A stretch of DNA of 64,000 nt, from NCBI GenBank assembly GCA_027405735.1, contig JAPEHQ010000023.1:1-64000 (forward strand), written 5' to 3'. The notes beneath the pieces were generated by a model, which searched no databases, was not told where the DNA came from, and was given only the letters and a program-made list of their open reading frames with translations. Source of the stretch: Mucor racemosus (lineage: Eukaryota; Mucoromycota; Mucoromycetes; Mucorales; Mucoraceae). This document shows, piece by piece, positions 1 through 10,078 of the stretch (its first letter is position 1; every line of letters begins with the position of its first letter). A program made the translations under genes and the position numbers.

Positions 1-530
1 CTTATTCCTAACTTTATTCCTAATTCTATCCTAACCCTATTTCTGCTCTTAATGCTAATTTTAAATCCGTTCCTAATCATAAATACTAAATTTATTTTGT
101 CTATTATACTAAGCATAATCTTAATCATAATCCTAATCGTGATATTTATATTATATCTATGTTTAAGACTGGTTTTAAATTCTAGCCCTATATTCTATTA
201 TTTGTCTTAATATTGTTTCTATTTTAGTTCCTATCTCTGATCATAGTTTATATATGTGGTTTAAATTTATTATAAGCTTAATCTTGTTACCTTTTCTATG
301 CATTAGTTTATTTGTAAGTCTAAGGTTAACCTTTTGTCTATACCTGACTTAGTATAATCCTAATTTTTTATGCTTAATATTCTATTTGTCTTTATTGTTA
401 ATCCTAATTCTACTCTTATTATTATTTTTATTACTAATCATTTTCATGTTCATACTTATATATTATTCCTATTATTACGCTAATTCTGATTTTGTTCATA
501 ATTTTAGTATTATCCTGATTTAATACCTAA
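1..530. repeat. Degenerate hexamer (telomere-like) sequence
   Basis: The stretch reads as loose 6-bp words such as CCTAAC, CCTAAT, TCTAAT and TTAATC, with CCTAACCCT near position 33. There is no long open frame and no gene-like composition. The C-rich (CCTAA) strand is the plus strand, as expected if the chromosome end lies to the left. I read it as decayed telomere-like or subtelomeric tandem sequence. It is too degenerate to call a telomere. Confidence 0.45.
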
Positions 531-563
531 GTTTTTTTTTTTTTTATTTTTTTTTTTTTTTTT

Positions 564-606
<43 letters not shown>

Positions 607-690
607 TTTTTTATTTATTATTTATTTATTTATTTTTATTTATTTATTATTATTTATTTATTTATTTTTTTTATTTTATTTATTTTTATT

Positions 691-742
<52 letters not shown>

Positions 743-785
743 TTATTTATTTAATTATTTATTTTTATTTATTTATTTATGATTT
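531..785. repeat. (ATTT)n microsatellite
   Basis: A T-run passes into about 230 bp of nearly pure TTTA/ATTT tetranucleotide with small slippage variants. It has no coding potential. Confidence 0.95.
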
Positions 786-1290
786 TAATTATAATGTTTT
801 ATATGTAATATGATGTAGTTTCGTTTTAATATATATAGTAATGTAATCTATTCTATCTATTATGATTTAGTATATTGTAATGTAATATGATATAATGTAA
901 TATAATGTTTTTGTTTATGTTTGTTTTATTTTTGTTTATATGTATATTCTATATTTTGGTAATCTTAATGTTTCCTAATTTGGTAATGTTTGTTCTCCTT
1001 GCATGCTTATATATATATACCTAATTCAACATTGCGAATTCAATGGTGCTATTTATTTTTGTCTATTATTACCTTTTTTTTTTTTTTTTTTTTTTTTCAA
1101 TCTAATAATAGTTACTTAATTATGTTATTATTATTATTATACCCTCACTCTAATACCCTATCTCTATGTTATTTATGTTATCCTTTGTTATATAATGATC
1201 TTATTTTATTTTTATTTTATTTATTTGTTTATTTTGTTTATTTTTATTACACTGATTTTCTTCGTTAATTTGTTATATACCTACCGTGAT
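786..1290. other. AT-rich spacer, no gene seen
   Basis: The stretch is TATA/TAATG-rich with a T-run at about 1074-1097. The short open frames here are Phe/Leu/Tyr translations of T-rich DNA and are not supported as genes. Confidence 0.7.
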
Positions 1291-1506
1291 CCTAATCCTC
1301 ATCCTGTTCCTAATCCTCATCCTGTTCCTAATCCTCATCCTGTTCCTAATCCTCATCCTGTTCCTAATCCTCATCCTGTTCCTAATCCTCATCCTGTTCC
1401 TAATCCTCATCCTGTTCCTAATCCTCATCCTGTTCCTAATCCTCATCCTGTTCCTAATCCTCATCCTGTTCCTAATCCTCATCCTGTTCCTAATCCTCAT
1501 CCTGAC
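1291..1506. repeat. 18-bp tandem array of three CCTNNT hexamers
   Basis: There are twelve consecutive 18-bp units, each CCTAAT-CCTCAT-CCTGTT. Eleven are exact, and the last (1489-1506) ends CCTGAC. The array is followed by CCTCAT, CCTAAT and AACCCTG words, and CCCTAACCC occurs at about 1558-1566. Since 18 is a multiple of 3 and the unit has no stop codon in most frames, long Pro-Asn-His or Leu-Ile frames appear on both strands; these are artefacts. The unit looks like a higher-order amplification of mutated telomere-type hexamers. Confidence 0.95.
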
Positions 1507-2069
1507 CCTCATCCTAATATTAACCCTGTTTTGTTGTTTATTTATTTATTTATCTATCCCTAACCCTTCATCATCATCATTATCATTATCATCATCTTCT
1601 TCTTCTTCTTTTTTTTTCCATCTTCTTGTTTGTTATCATTATCTTCTTTATCATCATCATCATCTTTTTTTTTTTTTTTTTTTTTTTATTTATTTATTTA
1701 TTATTATTTTTTTTTTTCTTCTTCTTTGTCATCTTCATCTTTATATTCAGTGATATGTATTAATTTACTTGTTTATAATCATTCAATGTTTCAGTTGTTA
1801 TGCTGTAATTTTTCTCATATTTTTTTTTTGTTCTTACTATTATTTATTCTATTTTGTATCTAACTTTGATATGAATGGCTTTTTTATTATTATTATTTTG
1901 CGTTTATTTTTTTGGTTCATTGTATATATGTCGTAAAACAAAAAATTATAAAATGCATGTGGTTAAATATACTTATTTATATAGTCTTCTATAATTTATA
2001 TATATATCCTTTTTATCTATTTTTCTAATCATTATTTAATGTTTCATTGTATTCTCCCTTTAATGTTTC

Positions 2070-2116
<47 letters not shown>

Positions 2117-2142
2117 GATGTTTTATTCTTATTCTCTTTTTT
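1507..2142. other. T-rich low-complexity spacer
   Basis: The stretch holds runs of TTTA, (TCA)n, (TTC)n and long T tracts at about 1664-1687 and 2071-2109. No gene is supported. Confidence 0.75.
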
Positions 2143-2620
2143 AATGTTTTATTCTCATTTTCTTTTTAATGTTTCATTCTGATTCTATTTCAATGTTTTT
2201 CTTCTAATTTTCATTTAATGTTTCATTCTGATTCTCTTTTAATGTTTTTTTTCTAATTTTCATTTAATGTTTCATTCTGTTTCTCTTTAAATGGTTTCTT
2301 CTAATTCTCATTTAATGTTTTATTCTGATTCTCTTTTAATGTTTTTCTTCTAATTTTCATTTAATGTTTCATTCTGATTCTCTTTTAATGTTTTTCTTCT
2401 AATTTTCATTTAATGTTTCATTCTGATTCTCTTTTAATGTTTTTTTTCTAATTTTCATTAATGTTTCATTCTGTTTCTCTTTAAATGGTTTCTTCTAATT
2501 CTCATTTAATGTTTTTCTTCTAATTTTCATTTAATGTTTCATTCTGATTCTCTTTTAATGTTTTTTTTTCTTCTAATTTTCATTTAATGTTTCATTCTAA
2601 TTCTCGTTTAATGTAAATAT
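2143..2620. repeat. 49-bp AT-rich tandem array
   Basis: About ten units of 48-49 bp are present. Each is built of two related halves of about 24-25 bp that begin TTTAATGTTT: one goes on as CATTCTGATTCTCT, the other as TTCTTCTAATTTTCA. Repeat starts measured at 2172, 2221, 2270, 2318 and 2367 give the period. The array lies just downstream of the 3' end of the RecQ gene, between it and the telomere-like sequence. Confidence 0.9.
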
Positions 2621-2635
2621 AAAATATAAAATATG

Positions 2636-5361
2636 TTAATGCAAGTAAAAAAAATTAAATAACATTGCAGTTATAATGAGATAGTTGTACATGTTGTGCT
2701 TGTTGTTTTTGGAAAATAACCATTTGTTAAATTCATCACGAGTATTTGGTACGTCGATTGTAAAATGTCTAAATATTGAATGGTTCTTATTGAAAAAATA
2801 CCACCATCCAACGATGGGGTATTTGTCTTTAAGATAACCGATGTTACATCTGCCAACTGAACTACCAGCATGCAAGGGAATACCTTCGATCGACTCAACT
2901 GGCATGAGGCAAGAGAAGCAAATTTCATTTGTTTGAAATGTGTTGTCATATCTAAAACTATGGATCCTTTTTTGTTTGTTAAATGATTCAAATATAGTAT
3001 CTTTTACACTTACTTTCTCTTGTATGGACATGTTTTTGACCCACAGCCAGAAGCAAAGCATTGTAAACAACGCCAGGGTTCAAATTTACATCGTATTACT
3101 GGGCAAAGATAGAGTGGATGCTCCTCACCAATAATACTGCCCTCATTCTCTAACGAACTGTTAAAAAAGCAGAGCGGACAGACATTATCAACAAAGAATT
3201 GATTGTATGATTGCATAGCATTCAACAAAACATTCTTTTCTACCAAATTAGCATTCATTGCTATAGTTTTTCTAGTAATCGATATAGAAGTGGAATCGGT
3301 AAATTGTAAAAAGTCTAGATTTTGAGGCTGTTGTTGATTTGATAAAGTAATAAATACTGACAGGTCCTCAGGGTTTTCACTATTATGCAAATTAAGAAAA
3401 GTTACATGCATATTTTTTTTTCTGCATTAACACAACATACCTTTGCTCGTGGCATACATCACATGGATGATTACCAGATTCACCAAAGCAACTAACAGGG
3501 TCTTTATCTACAAGAGAATTATATCCAAATCTTCTGCATTGTTTTTTATTCTAATGAATACTGATTAGTGATAATTTTTAAAAAAAAAATTTTAATTGAC
3601 ACAAATACCTTTACTACGGCAATGTATTTTTTCAATTGATCTTTAGCAACTTCAAATTGCAAGTCATTGTCTTTTGTAGCCTTATCATACGATTGTAGTT
3701 TTTCAATGTCTTTTTCGTTGGTTATAGTGATACAATATGCCTTTTCGTTGTCCCTTCCACCACGACCCGCCATCTGAAGGTATTCCAATCCACTGTATGC
3801 AATACCTGCATTAACCACAACCCTTACATTGTTTTTGTTGACTCCCATTCCGAAGCTTGAGGTAGCAACAATTACAAATGCCGTTTCTTCCATGAACTTT
3901 TTTTGATTTTCTTCCTTTTCAAAAGTATCCATTTTCCCGTGATATCCAACAGCAACCAGGCTTTGTGTGGACAATTTGTTTAAATGAAAAACCAGATTAT
4001 CGATATCTTTGATCTCTCGAACGTATACGATAGTGGGTTTACGTTGTCGCAAGCAATGTTTTTGTATCCAAACCCAAACATAATTGGTGATCTCGATATT
4101 GTTATCAATCAATTTACAATAGAATACCAAATTTGGGCGGTTGGAGTTTTTGCGAACAACTGACATATTACCAAACATTTTGGATAGTTCTTGCTCGAGA
4201 TAGTATGGCACGGTAGCAGAGAGTAAAATCCATGGAATTGAATTATATCTTCTGAACGATGGTAAATCATTGAAATGAGGGCGAAAGTCACTCCAAGATA
4301 TAATCAAATGTGCCTCTTCCACAAAAATGGCAGTGATTTCGTTGCTTTGATACTTTTCATCTATAAAAGCCAATAGAGACAGGTCAGTGCACTGTTCTAT
4401 AGCCAGAAACAAGATATCGGCATTTCTATCACTATTATCAGCATAATCTAACATGATACAAGCCAGTGTAAGTCTTTGTGTTTCTGTAAATAAATAGAAA
4501 AAAAAAAGAATACCTTTCCACGTAGTGTATGTGATTCCGGAATCCTGACAACGCCGTTTCAGATCAAATGTCAATGCCACAAGAGGGACAATGACAATTG
4601 TCATCATGCGACGAGCAGGATTCTTTTTATAAATGTAAATTGGTAGCATATACACAAGGGTTTTCCCCGCCCCAGTTGGTAGCACAATCAACATATCCTT
4701 CTTGATATTTAAAACTGCATTAATCGCGATTGCTTGCTCTGGGCAAGAGAATTTAGCATTATTGTCTTTTAAGAAACTACGCAATTCTGCCAAAAGTGCA
4801 AATGAAATAGGAGCTAGGTTGTTTACACATGCGTTAGGATGGAAAATACATGAAAATGTTCAAATATTTACCTGCGACAGCATAATTGACATTTGGAGCA
4901 TTATAATGACATTGTTTTCAACTGCAAAGTTATTGACAATTGTCAGAGCTTGATTTGAACGGGATTCATTATCACAACGAACTAGAAAAAAAAAACGATA
5001 TTGTTAGTATTCAAGGATTAACTAGTAACTATTGTATTATAATTACGTTTGGAAAAGGGCCGATCACTTTCAATATCATGCAAATTGACTCTTTTGATTA
5101 CAGTGCTTGATTTTGTTGGAATATCTGATGCAGCATAAGGAAGGTCTATTCAACTGATGAGCAAATCAAGTTTTAGTATATACATGAAATACTTACTCAA
5201 CAATAATCCCCATTCTTTAGAGCAAAGCCAAAAGTTATGGAGTGCCTCTCTGCCAAGGTGTCTGAAATCACTGGTAGAATAACCGTAAAAACGGTTGCCA
5301 ACAGATCTGCTATGAGCAGACTGCATATGCAAAGAAAGATTGAATCAGTTTTATCAAGTCA

Positions 5362-5403
<42 letters not shown>

Positions 5404-5864
5404 CCACAACAATATACCTGTTCATTATACATTAAACCGTCAATTTCTCTTGCTTGTCTCATATCTGCATATTCTGTGAGCTCTTGTGATTCTTCTTCGG
5501 TGAGAGTATGACCAGTAATCCTATCAAAGTGGGCAATCCAAACCCACATCAAGCATACAGCTATTTGTCTGTACATTGAAACTGTGATTCGTGCATTAAT
5601 AAATCTTGCCGAATATCTAAACAAGCATACATGTTGATTAGTATATACTTGTTTTTTTTCAAACGCAGTGTGATTCAAACCAATTTACCTTGCTAAAGTA
5701 TTAGTTACTTGAGTAGTGGAAAGTAGTTTACCATTTTCAACGAAAAGCATATCTCTATAGTTTGCTTTTATCTTGTTTCTTTCTACATCAGACATATTAG
5801 GATAAACATAGTCCACGCATAATCTAGGAACAAAATTGTTAAATCACTCCAATCATAATCAAAT

Positions 5865-5908
<44 letters not shown>

Positions 5909-6794
5909 CTCACTGTTCAATTGGTCTAACACAGACCAAGTAAGTTAGGAACATGGGAAGAAGATACTTTGGCAAAAATCTTGCCACCAACATTTCTTGA
6001 CCAGTTATGGCTTTTGACTTGTTGTAACTTTGAACCAACATAATAGTGTTATGCACAAAATATAAACTTCTGGTTCCTCCCTCATGGGGATTACAGATGG
6101 TACTAGCCTCGGTGAGTTCAGACATTCTACTTGGCTGACCTGAAGTCAAGTGTACCAAGAGTAGCAACACTCTAACAAATTTACCACAGTCTTTCAACCA
6201 AGCACCAAAAGCGATAGGATTAGGAGTGCCATTTCCAGAAAAGAACTTGATGCACAAAGTAGGGTCGTTGTGGATTATATCCAGGATATACATTCTTGTT
6301 TTTTTAGCTGTCAACGTTGGGTTTGACAAATCGTTCTGAAATGAATAGCCAGTTTGTGTATTTTGCATCTTATCTGTGAATTCGGTTTCATTTGGATTTG
6401 ACGCATCAAGCAATTGTGGTAACGCTGATCCAAACAAAAGTTTATTAACCATGATACTATGGGCAAGGTTTGACAGATCAATAACCAGCTTACGCAGTTT
6501 ATCCAATGAAAAACGCACCCCGTTGCAAGTTAAGCCTTCAAACCTGTTGTCATTGTCCCAAATAATGTTGGGAATAACAGAGTCATCGGCCAAGATTTCT
6601 CTTCCAAGTCGAAGAGCAGCAATATGGCTATTGAATGCTGTATTCTGATTATCCTGTAGCCAATAGAAATAATCATTGTATCCCTCTGAACGGGATTGCT
6701 GCATATTCTCTCTTGCAGCTAAACCATTCTCAAGTTGTACGTCTTGAATTAATTGCTGCAAGCGATCGTTATTTGTCCCTGAAGATAAAGGCAT
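2636..6794 (-). CDS. Telomere-linked RecQ-type helicase with recombinase-like N-terminal part
   Basis: Proposed exons, read on the minus strand: 6794-5914, 5823-5689, 5616-5418, 5320-5197, 5145-5047, 4981-4872, 4813-4514, 4483-3609, 3550-3441, 3421-3014 and 2966-2636; about 1190 aa. The helicase core shows LPTGAGKT (Walker A), VEEAH (a DEAH variant), LLSATVP, SFGMGV and QMAGRGGRD, followed by a RecQ-type zinc site (QCRRFGYNS...CFGE...CDVC). Later Cys pairs (CPLCF, RCLQC, ICFSC) suggest more zinc binding. The upstream exons carry TSGQPSRMSEL, SMYRQIAV and HSRSVGNRFYGYS, discussed as a finding. Frame continuity holds everywhere except exon 6 (about 4885-4905), where one base seems to be missing. 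Two introns would be only 30 and 19 nt. Position beside telomere-like repeats, domain order and the divergent OrsD-like neighbour match fungal TLH genes. It may be intact, or a slightly decayed copy. Confidence 0.8.
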
Positions 6795-7007
6795 ATTTCA
6801 GGATTCTTGTTGTATATGTTTAAATTTGAATCAATAATTGAAAAAATAATACTATTAAAAAAGTACATGAATTAGGGGCGTTGTTTTTTATGACCATATA
6901 TGGCTTGCATCATATCACAGGCAAAACATTGGCCACTCGAGTATAATAATAAAATATTCGTTCTCAATTTATCTCTATCTTTATACTTTTTTTATTTTCA
7001 AATCAAT
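6795..7007. promoter_or_regulatory. Shared divergent promoter of the helicase and OrsD-like genes
   Basis: 213 bp separate the two outward-facing start codons (minus-strand ATG at 6794, plus-strand ATG at 7008). The interval is AT-rich, with a T/A-rich stretch (6981-6999) just before the plus-strand start. No specific operator is recognised. The arrangement implies co-regulation. Confidence 0.6.
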
Positions 7008-9286
7008 ATGGAATCATTCAACTGTACTCAGTGCGATAAATCGTTCACAGATGCCAAGAAACGCAAGACACATGTACGAGATGCTCATCAAGAAGACGTT
7101 ACTATGACAACCAAATTCAATCGTAAGTAAACTTTTTAAAGTGGAAAGCTGTTTATAAAATATTTTGCAAAAAAAAAAAATAGCTAAATTTCGCTTGGAA
7201 AGAAAGGAAGATGGCAAATTCCATTGCCCATGTGGTGAGTTTGCAAGAGCATCAACAAAAAACATCTCGAATCATGTAAAAAACTGCACCCTAGCCGCTG
7301 ATATTGAGCGAGCTAAACAAGCTCAAAACCTTCATGACGCGAATCAGAGTAGTGATACTCAACAAGGTACCAATCAAAGTCCTGCCCCACTCATCAATGA
7401 GGCTAGTAACCAAAACGAAGAAGAAGAAGAAGAAGAAGAAGAAGAAGAAGAAGGCGAGGTTGAGGATGAGGATGTGGGAGTGGATATGGACGAAACCACT
7501 TACGATGGGGAGACCCAAATCACACAATTCAGTAAGACACATTTGCAAAGAGACAGAGTTTACATTATAATATATATATATATATTTTTTATTATTATTA
7601 GACAGCGACTTCAATGTTAGTTTTTACAAGGATTTGGGGTTACTGATTCACAGAGAATCAGGCGCAATTATCTGTCAGTACTGCCAGCAAGCAATCGAAC
7701 CAAAGGTAGTATTCAGTCATTTAAAGAGAAATGGGCATTTTTTTCGCAACAACTCCCCGAAAATTACAAAAGCTGATTTTTTAGAAAAACTTTTGGAACA
7801 AGGAGGAAACAAAGGGGAAGATATGGGATACTATACTCATCCATCAAAAGATGAATTAAACTGCATCACTGTACTCTCTATTGTCGATGGGCTTGTATGT
7901 ACTATTTGTGATGAAATGGACGTATTTTACGCAACAGCCTCTGATTTAACAATGAAGCACCATTTCAGAACAACTCACCCAGAGTTTTGGTCTGAAAATA
8001 ACACATTCAGTCGAAAATTGCAAACAGTATTTGGTAACAATAGAGCCAAATATTATTGTATTAAAGTAGGTAGCATTATACAACATGTCATTGGATCCAT
8101 ATAACCATTTTTGAGTAGACTCAACAACTAGGAGTGCAACTTTCATCAACTGGCCAACAACAGCAAGACATTTTTTTGCTAGTAATCCAAATGCTAAAAG
8201 TGTCATGAATGTAAATCAGTATGGTGATGATACAAATCTGTATGATCATCGTGACAAGCTGAACAACTCGTTTATGGAACATTTTAAATTGCATCAATTC
8301 TATGAAGGATTCAGGACTTTGGACGAAACCCAACAAAGTTCCATGCAGCTGAGAAAAATCCTGTACAAATTTGCTGCTCGCGAAATCGAAAAAGTGTGCC
8401 CAGCATATGACAACATTCGTAAAACAGTTCATAACTTTTTTATAGGCTGAATAGCATGATGATAAAATCATCTGAAGGGTATTTTTGGCGGCAAAAATCC
8501 AAAACATTAAGACTTGGCGAAAAGTAAGTAGATGCAGTGGACGATACTGAAATTGCACATATAACATAACATTATTACATATAGTCTATCAACTCGTGGA
8601 TTAGGATCACTACAACCAGGAACCTTAAAACAATATTCCAATCAGTGGGCAAACATGATTATCATGCTTGCTAGAACTGTATATTCAAGAAGTGAGGAAA
8701 CAGATGCAGTTGAATTCTGGTTTTTGAAAAGATTCAGACTCATAAACACAAACCAGAAGGACAAGTTGATGAAACTGCTTAATGAGGCTTCAAATGAGGA
8801 TGCAGACAGCAAATTTATGGAAATTTTGTTGCTTGACCTGAACATGAGCATTGTTTGTTGTCAAAATCCATTGCCAACCGATGTAATTGCTGGAATACCG
8901 CAAAAATTGCCCTCAACAGCATACTCCAACTTTTTTTTTCTGAAGAATGATGGCTGTTTTAAAAATCTAAAAGATTTAACAAAAATACATGCAATCGTGG
9001 TCTATTGTTTTAGGGCTACCATTGTGTATGGGATATTCTTGAACGAAGGAATGTTTGACTTTGGAAATTCAGGTAAGCGACATGATTCAATATAGTAGTT
9101 TGTTTTATACTTGTTTTTAAAAAATTAATAAAAAAAAAAAATTAATAAAAAAATTAAGAAACTGTTATTGACGAAGGCGACCATGTTGATAATGCTTCTG
9201 ATTCTACTCATGTAACAGACGATTATATGTCTGGCCATACAGACGATAATATGTCTGACTGTACTGATGGCATTGAAAGTTCATAA
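7008..9286 (+). CDS. C2H2 / OrsD-like (DUF3505-type) protein
   Basis: Proposed exons 7008-7122, 7184-7531, 7602-8065, 8119-8523, 8585-9072 and 9159-9286; about 649 aa. Exon 1 encodes a classical C2H2 finger (CTQCDKSF...H...H). Exon 2 has a second Cys/His set (CPCGEF...H...C) and an acidic Glu run. Exon 3 carries the OrsD/DUF3505-style pattern CQYCQQAI...SHLKRNGH and CTICDEM...HHFRTTHP. Exon 5 is a helical region (NMIIMLARTVYSRS...EFWFLKRFRL) also typical of the N-terminal part of TLH-type proteins. Two one-base gaps are needed in exon 4 to keep frame, at the T-runs 8171-8177 and 8436-8441; all other junctions are in phase. The stop is TAA at 9284-9286. The role is unknown; it is probably a DNA-binding partner of the divergent helicase. 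Confidence 0.65.
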
Positions 9287-9692
9287 TGTAGTAAAGCGAA
9301 GGTATCAGCATACAGCGGGCCACCTTCACCCTCCAACAAGTCATTTTTAACCTCAAAACCTTCGCCCTCCAACAAGTCATTTCTAAACTCAAAACCTTCG
9401 CCCTCCAACAAGCCATTTCTAAACTCAAAACCTTCGCCCTCCAACAAGTCATTTCTAAACTCAAAACCTTCGCCCTCCAACAAGTCATTTTTAACCTCAA
9501 AACCTTCGCCCTCCAACAAGTCATTTCTAAACTCAAAACCTTCGCCCTCCAACAAGCCATTTCTAAACTCAAAACCTTCGCCCTCCAACAAGTCATTTCT
9601 AAACTCAAAACCTTCGCCCTCCAACAAGTCATTTTTAACCTCAAAACCTTCGCCCTCCAACAAGTCATTTCTAAACTCAAAACCTTCACCTT
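9287..9692 (+). repeat. 36-bp minisatellite, in frame after the OrsD-like stop codon
   Basis: Ten 36-bp units start at 9329 and recur every 36 bp. Each encodes a 12-residue PSPSNKSFLNSK-type repeat. After the TAA at 9284-9286 the same reading frame stays open through all units to a TGA at 9690-9692. Variant positions recur in the order T, N, P, N, T, N, P, N, T, N, so there is a 144-bp higher-order unit. The array is also stop-free on the minus strand, but nothing else supports a minus-strand gene. Confidence 0.9.
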
Positions 9693-9934
9693 GAATAGTC
9701 ATTTGAGTACTATATTTGATTTAGATTTATTTCATGTACAATAGCCAAAAGCGAGCATGACAGCAAATATCCATTCTTAATAAAAACAACGCATAGTCTA
9801 TCAAGCAAGTTTAGAAAAGCATCATTCACTAGACTTATTATTTTTACATTTAATTGTAATCTATTCTCTCCAATAAACAAGCTTAATCACATTAAAGACA
9901 ATAAAAAACAATCCCATAGTATAACATGTTTATT

Positions 9935-10078
9935 GCTGTGGTTGGTTTTCTTCGAGTGTGTCTTCAGCTATAACAAACACGCTATCGACGATCTTTGCTG
10001 TCATTAATTCATATGACAAAGCACTCTCTACAACATTGTAAACGTGCTCCACGTTTTTCTCGTCCAGGTCTATATTCT
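9935..10078 (-). pseudogene. Orphan 3'-terminal exon, unknown product
   Basis: The minus strand reads IDLDEKNVEHVYNVVESALS and onward to ENQPQQ and a stop at 9935-9937, about 47 residues with normal codon use. An acceptor-like TTACTTACTAG precedes it, but a dispersed repeat begins at that point, so the 5' exons are either beyond the repeat or lost. The family is not recognised. It could be the end of a gene interrupted by the repeat. Confidence 0.35.

Noticed and set aside
1291..1506. CRISPR-like array
   Set aside because: The units are contiguous 18-mers with no spacers, and the organism is a eukaryote.
1195..1753. Open frames of 79-155 codons over the 18-bp array
   Set aside because: They are translations of a stop-free tandem repeat on both strands and of T-rich DNA, with no domain or start context.
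5095..5110. TACAGTGCTT as the missing left end of the Tc1 remnant at 12.1-12.7 kb
   Set aside because: Only about ten bases match, and they lie inside a helicase exon 7 kb away.
5237..5479. Plus-strand Lys-rich frame and other overlaps of the helicase gene
   Set aside because: It is the reverse of helicase exons plus an A-run.
9204..9702. Minus-strand frames of about 160 codons over the 36-bp minisatellite
   Set aside because: The array has a period divisible by three and no stop codon in these frames, so long frames are expected. The plus-strand frame is preferred because it continues the upstream exon.
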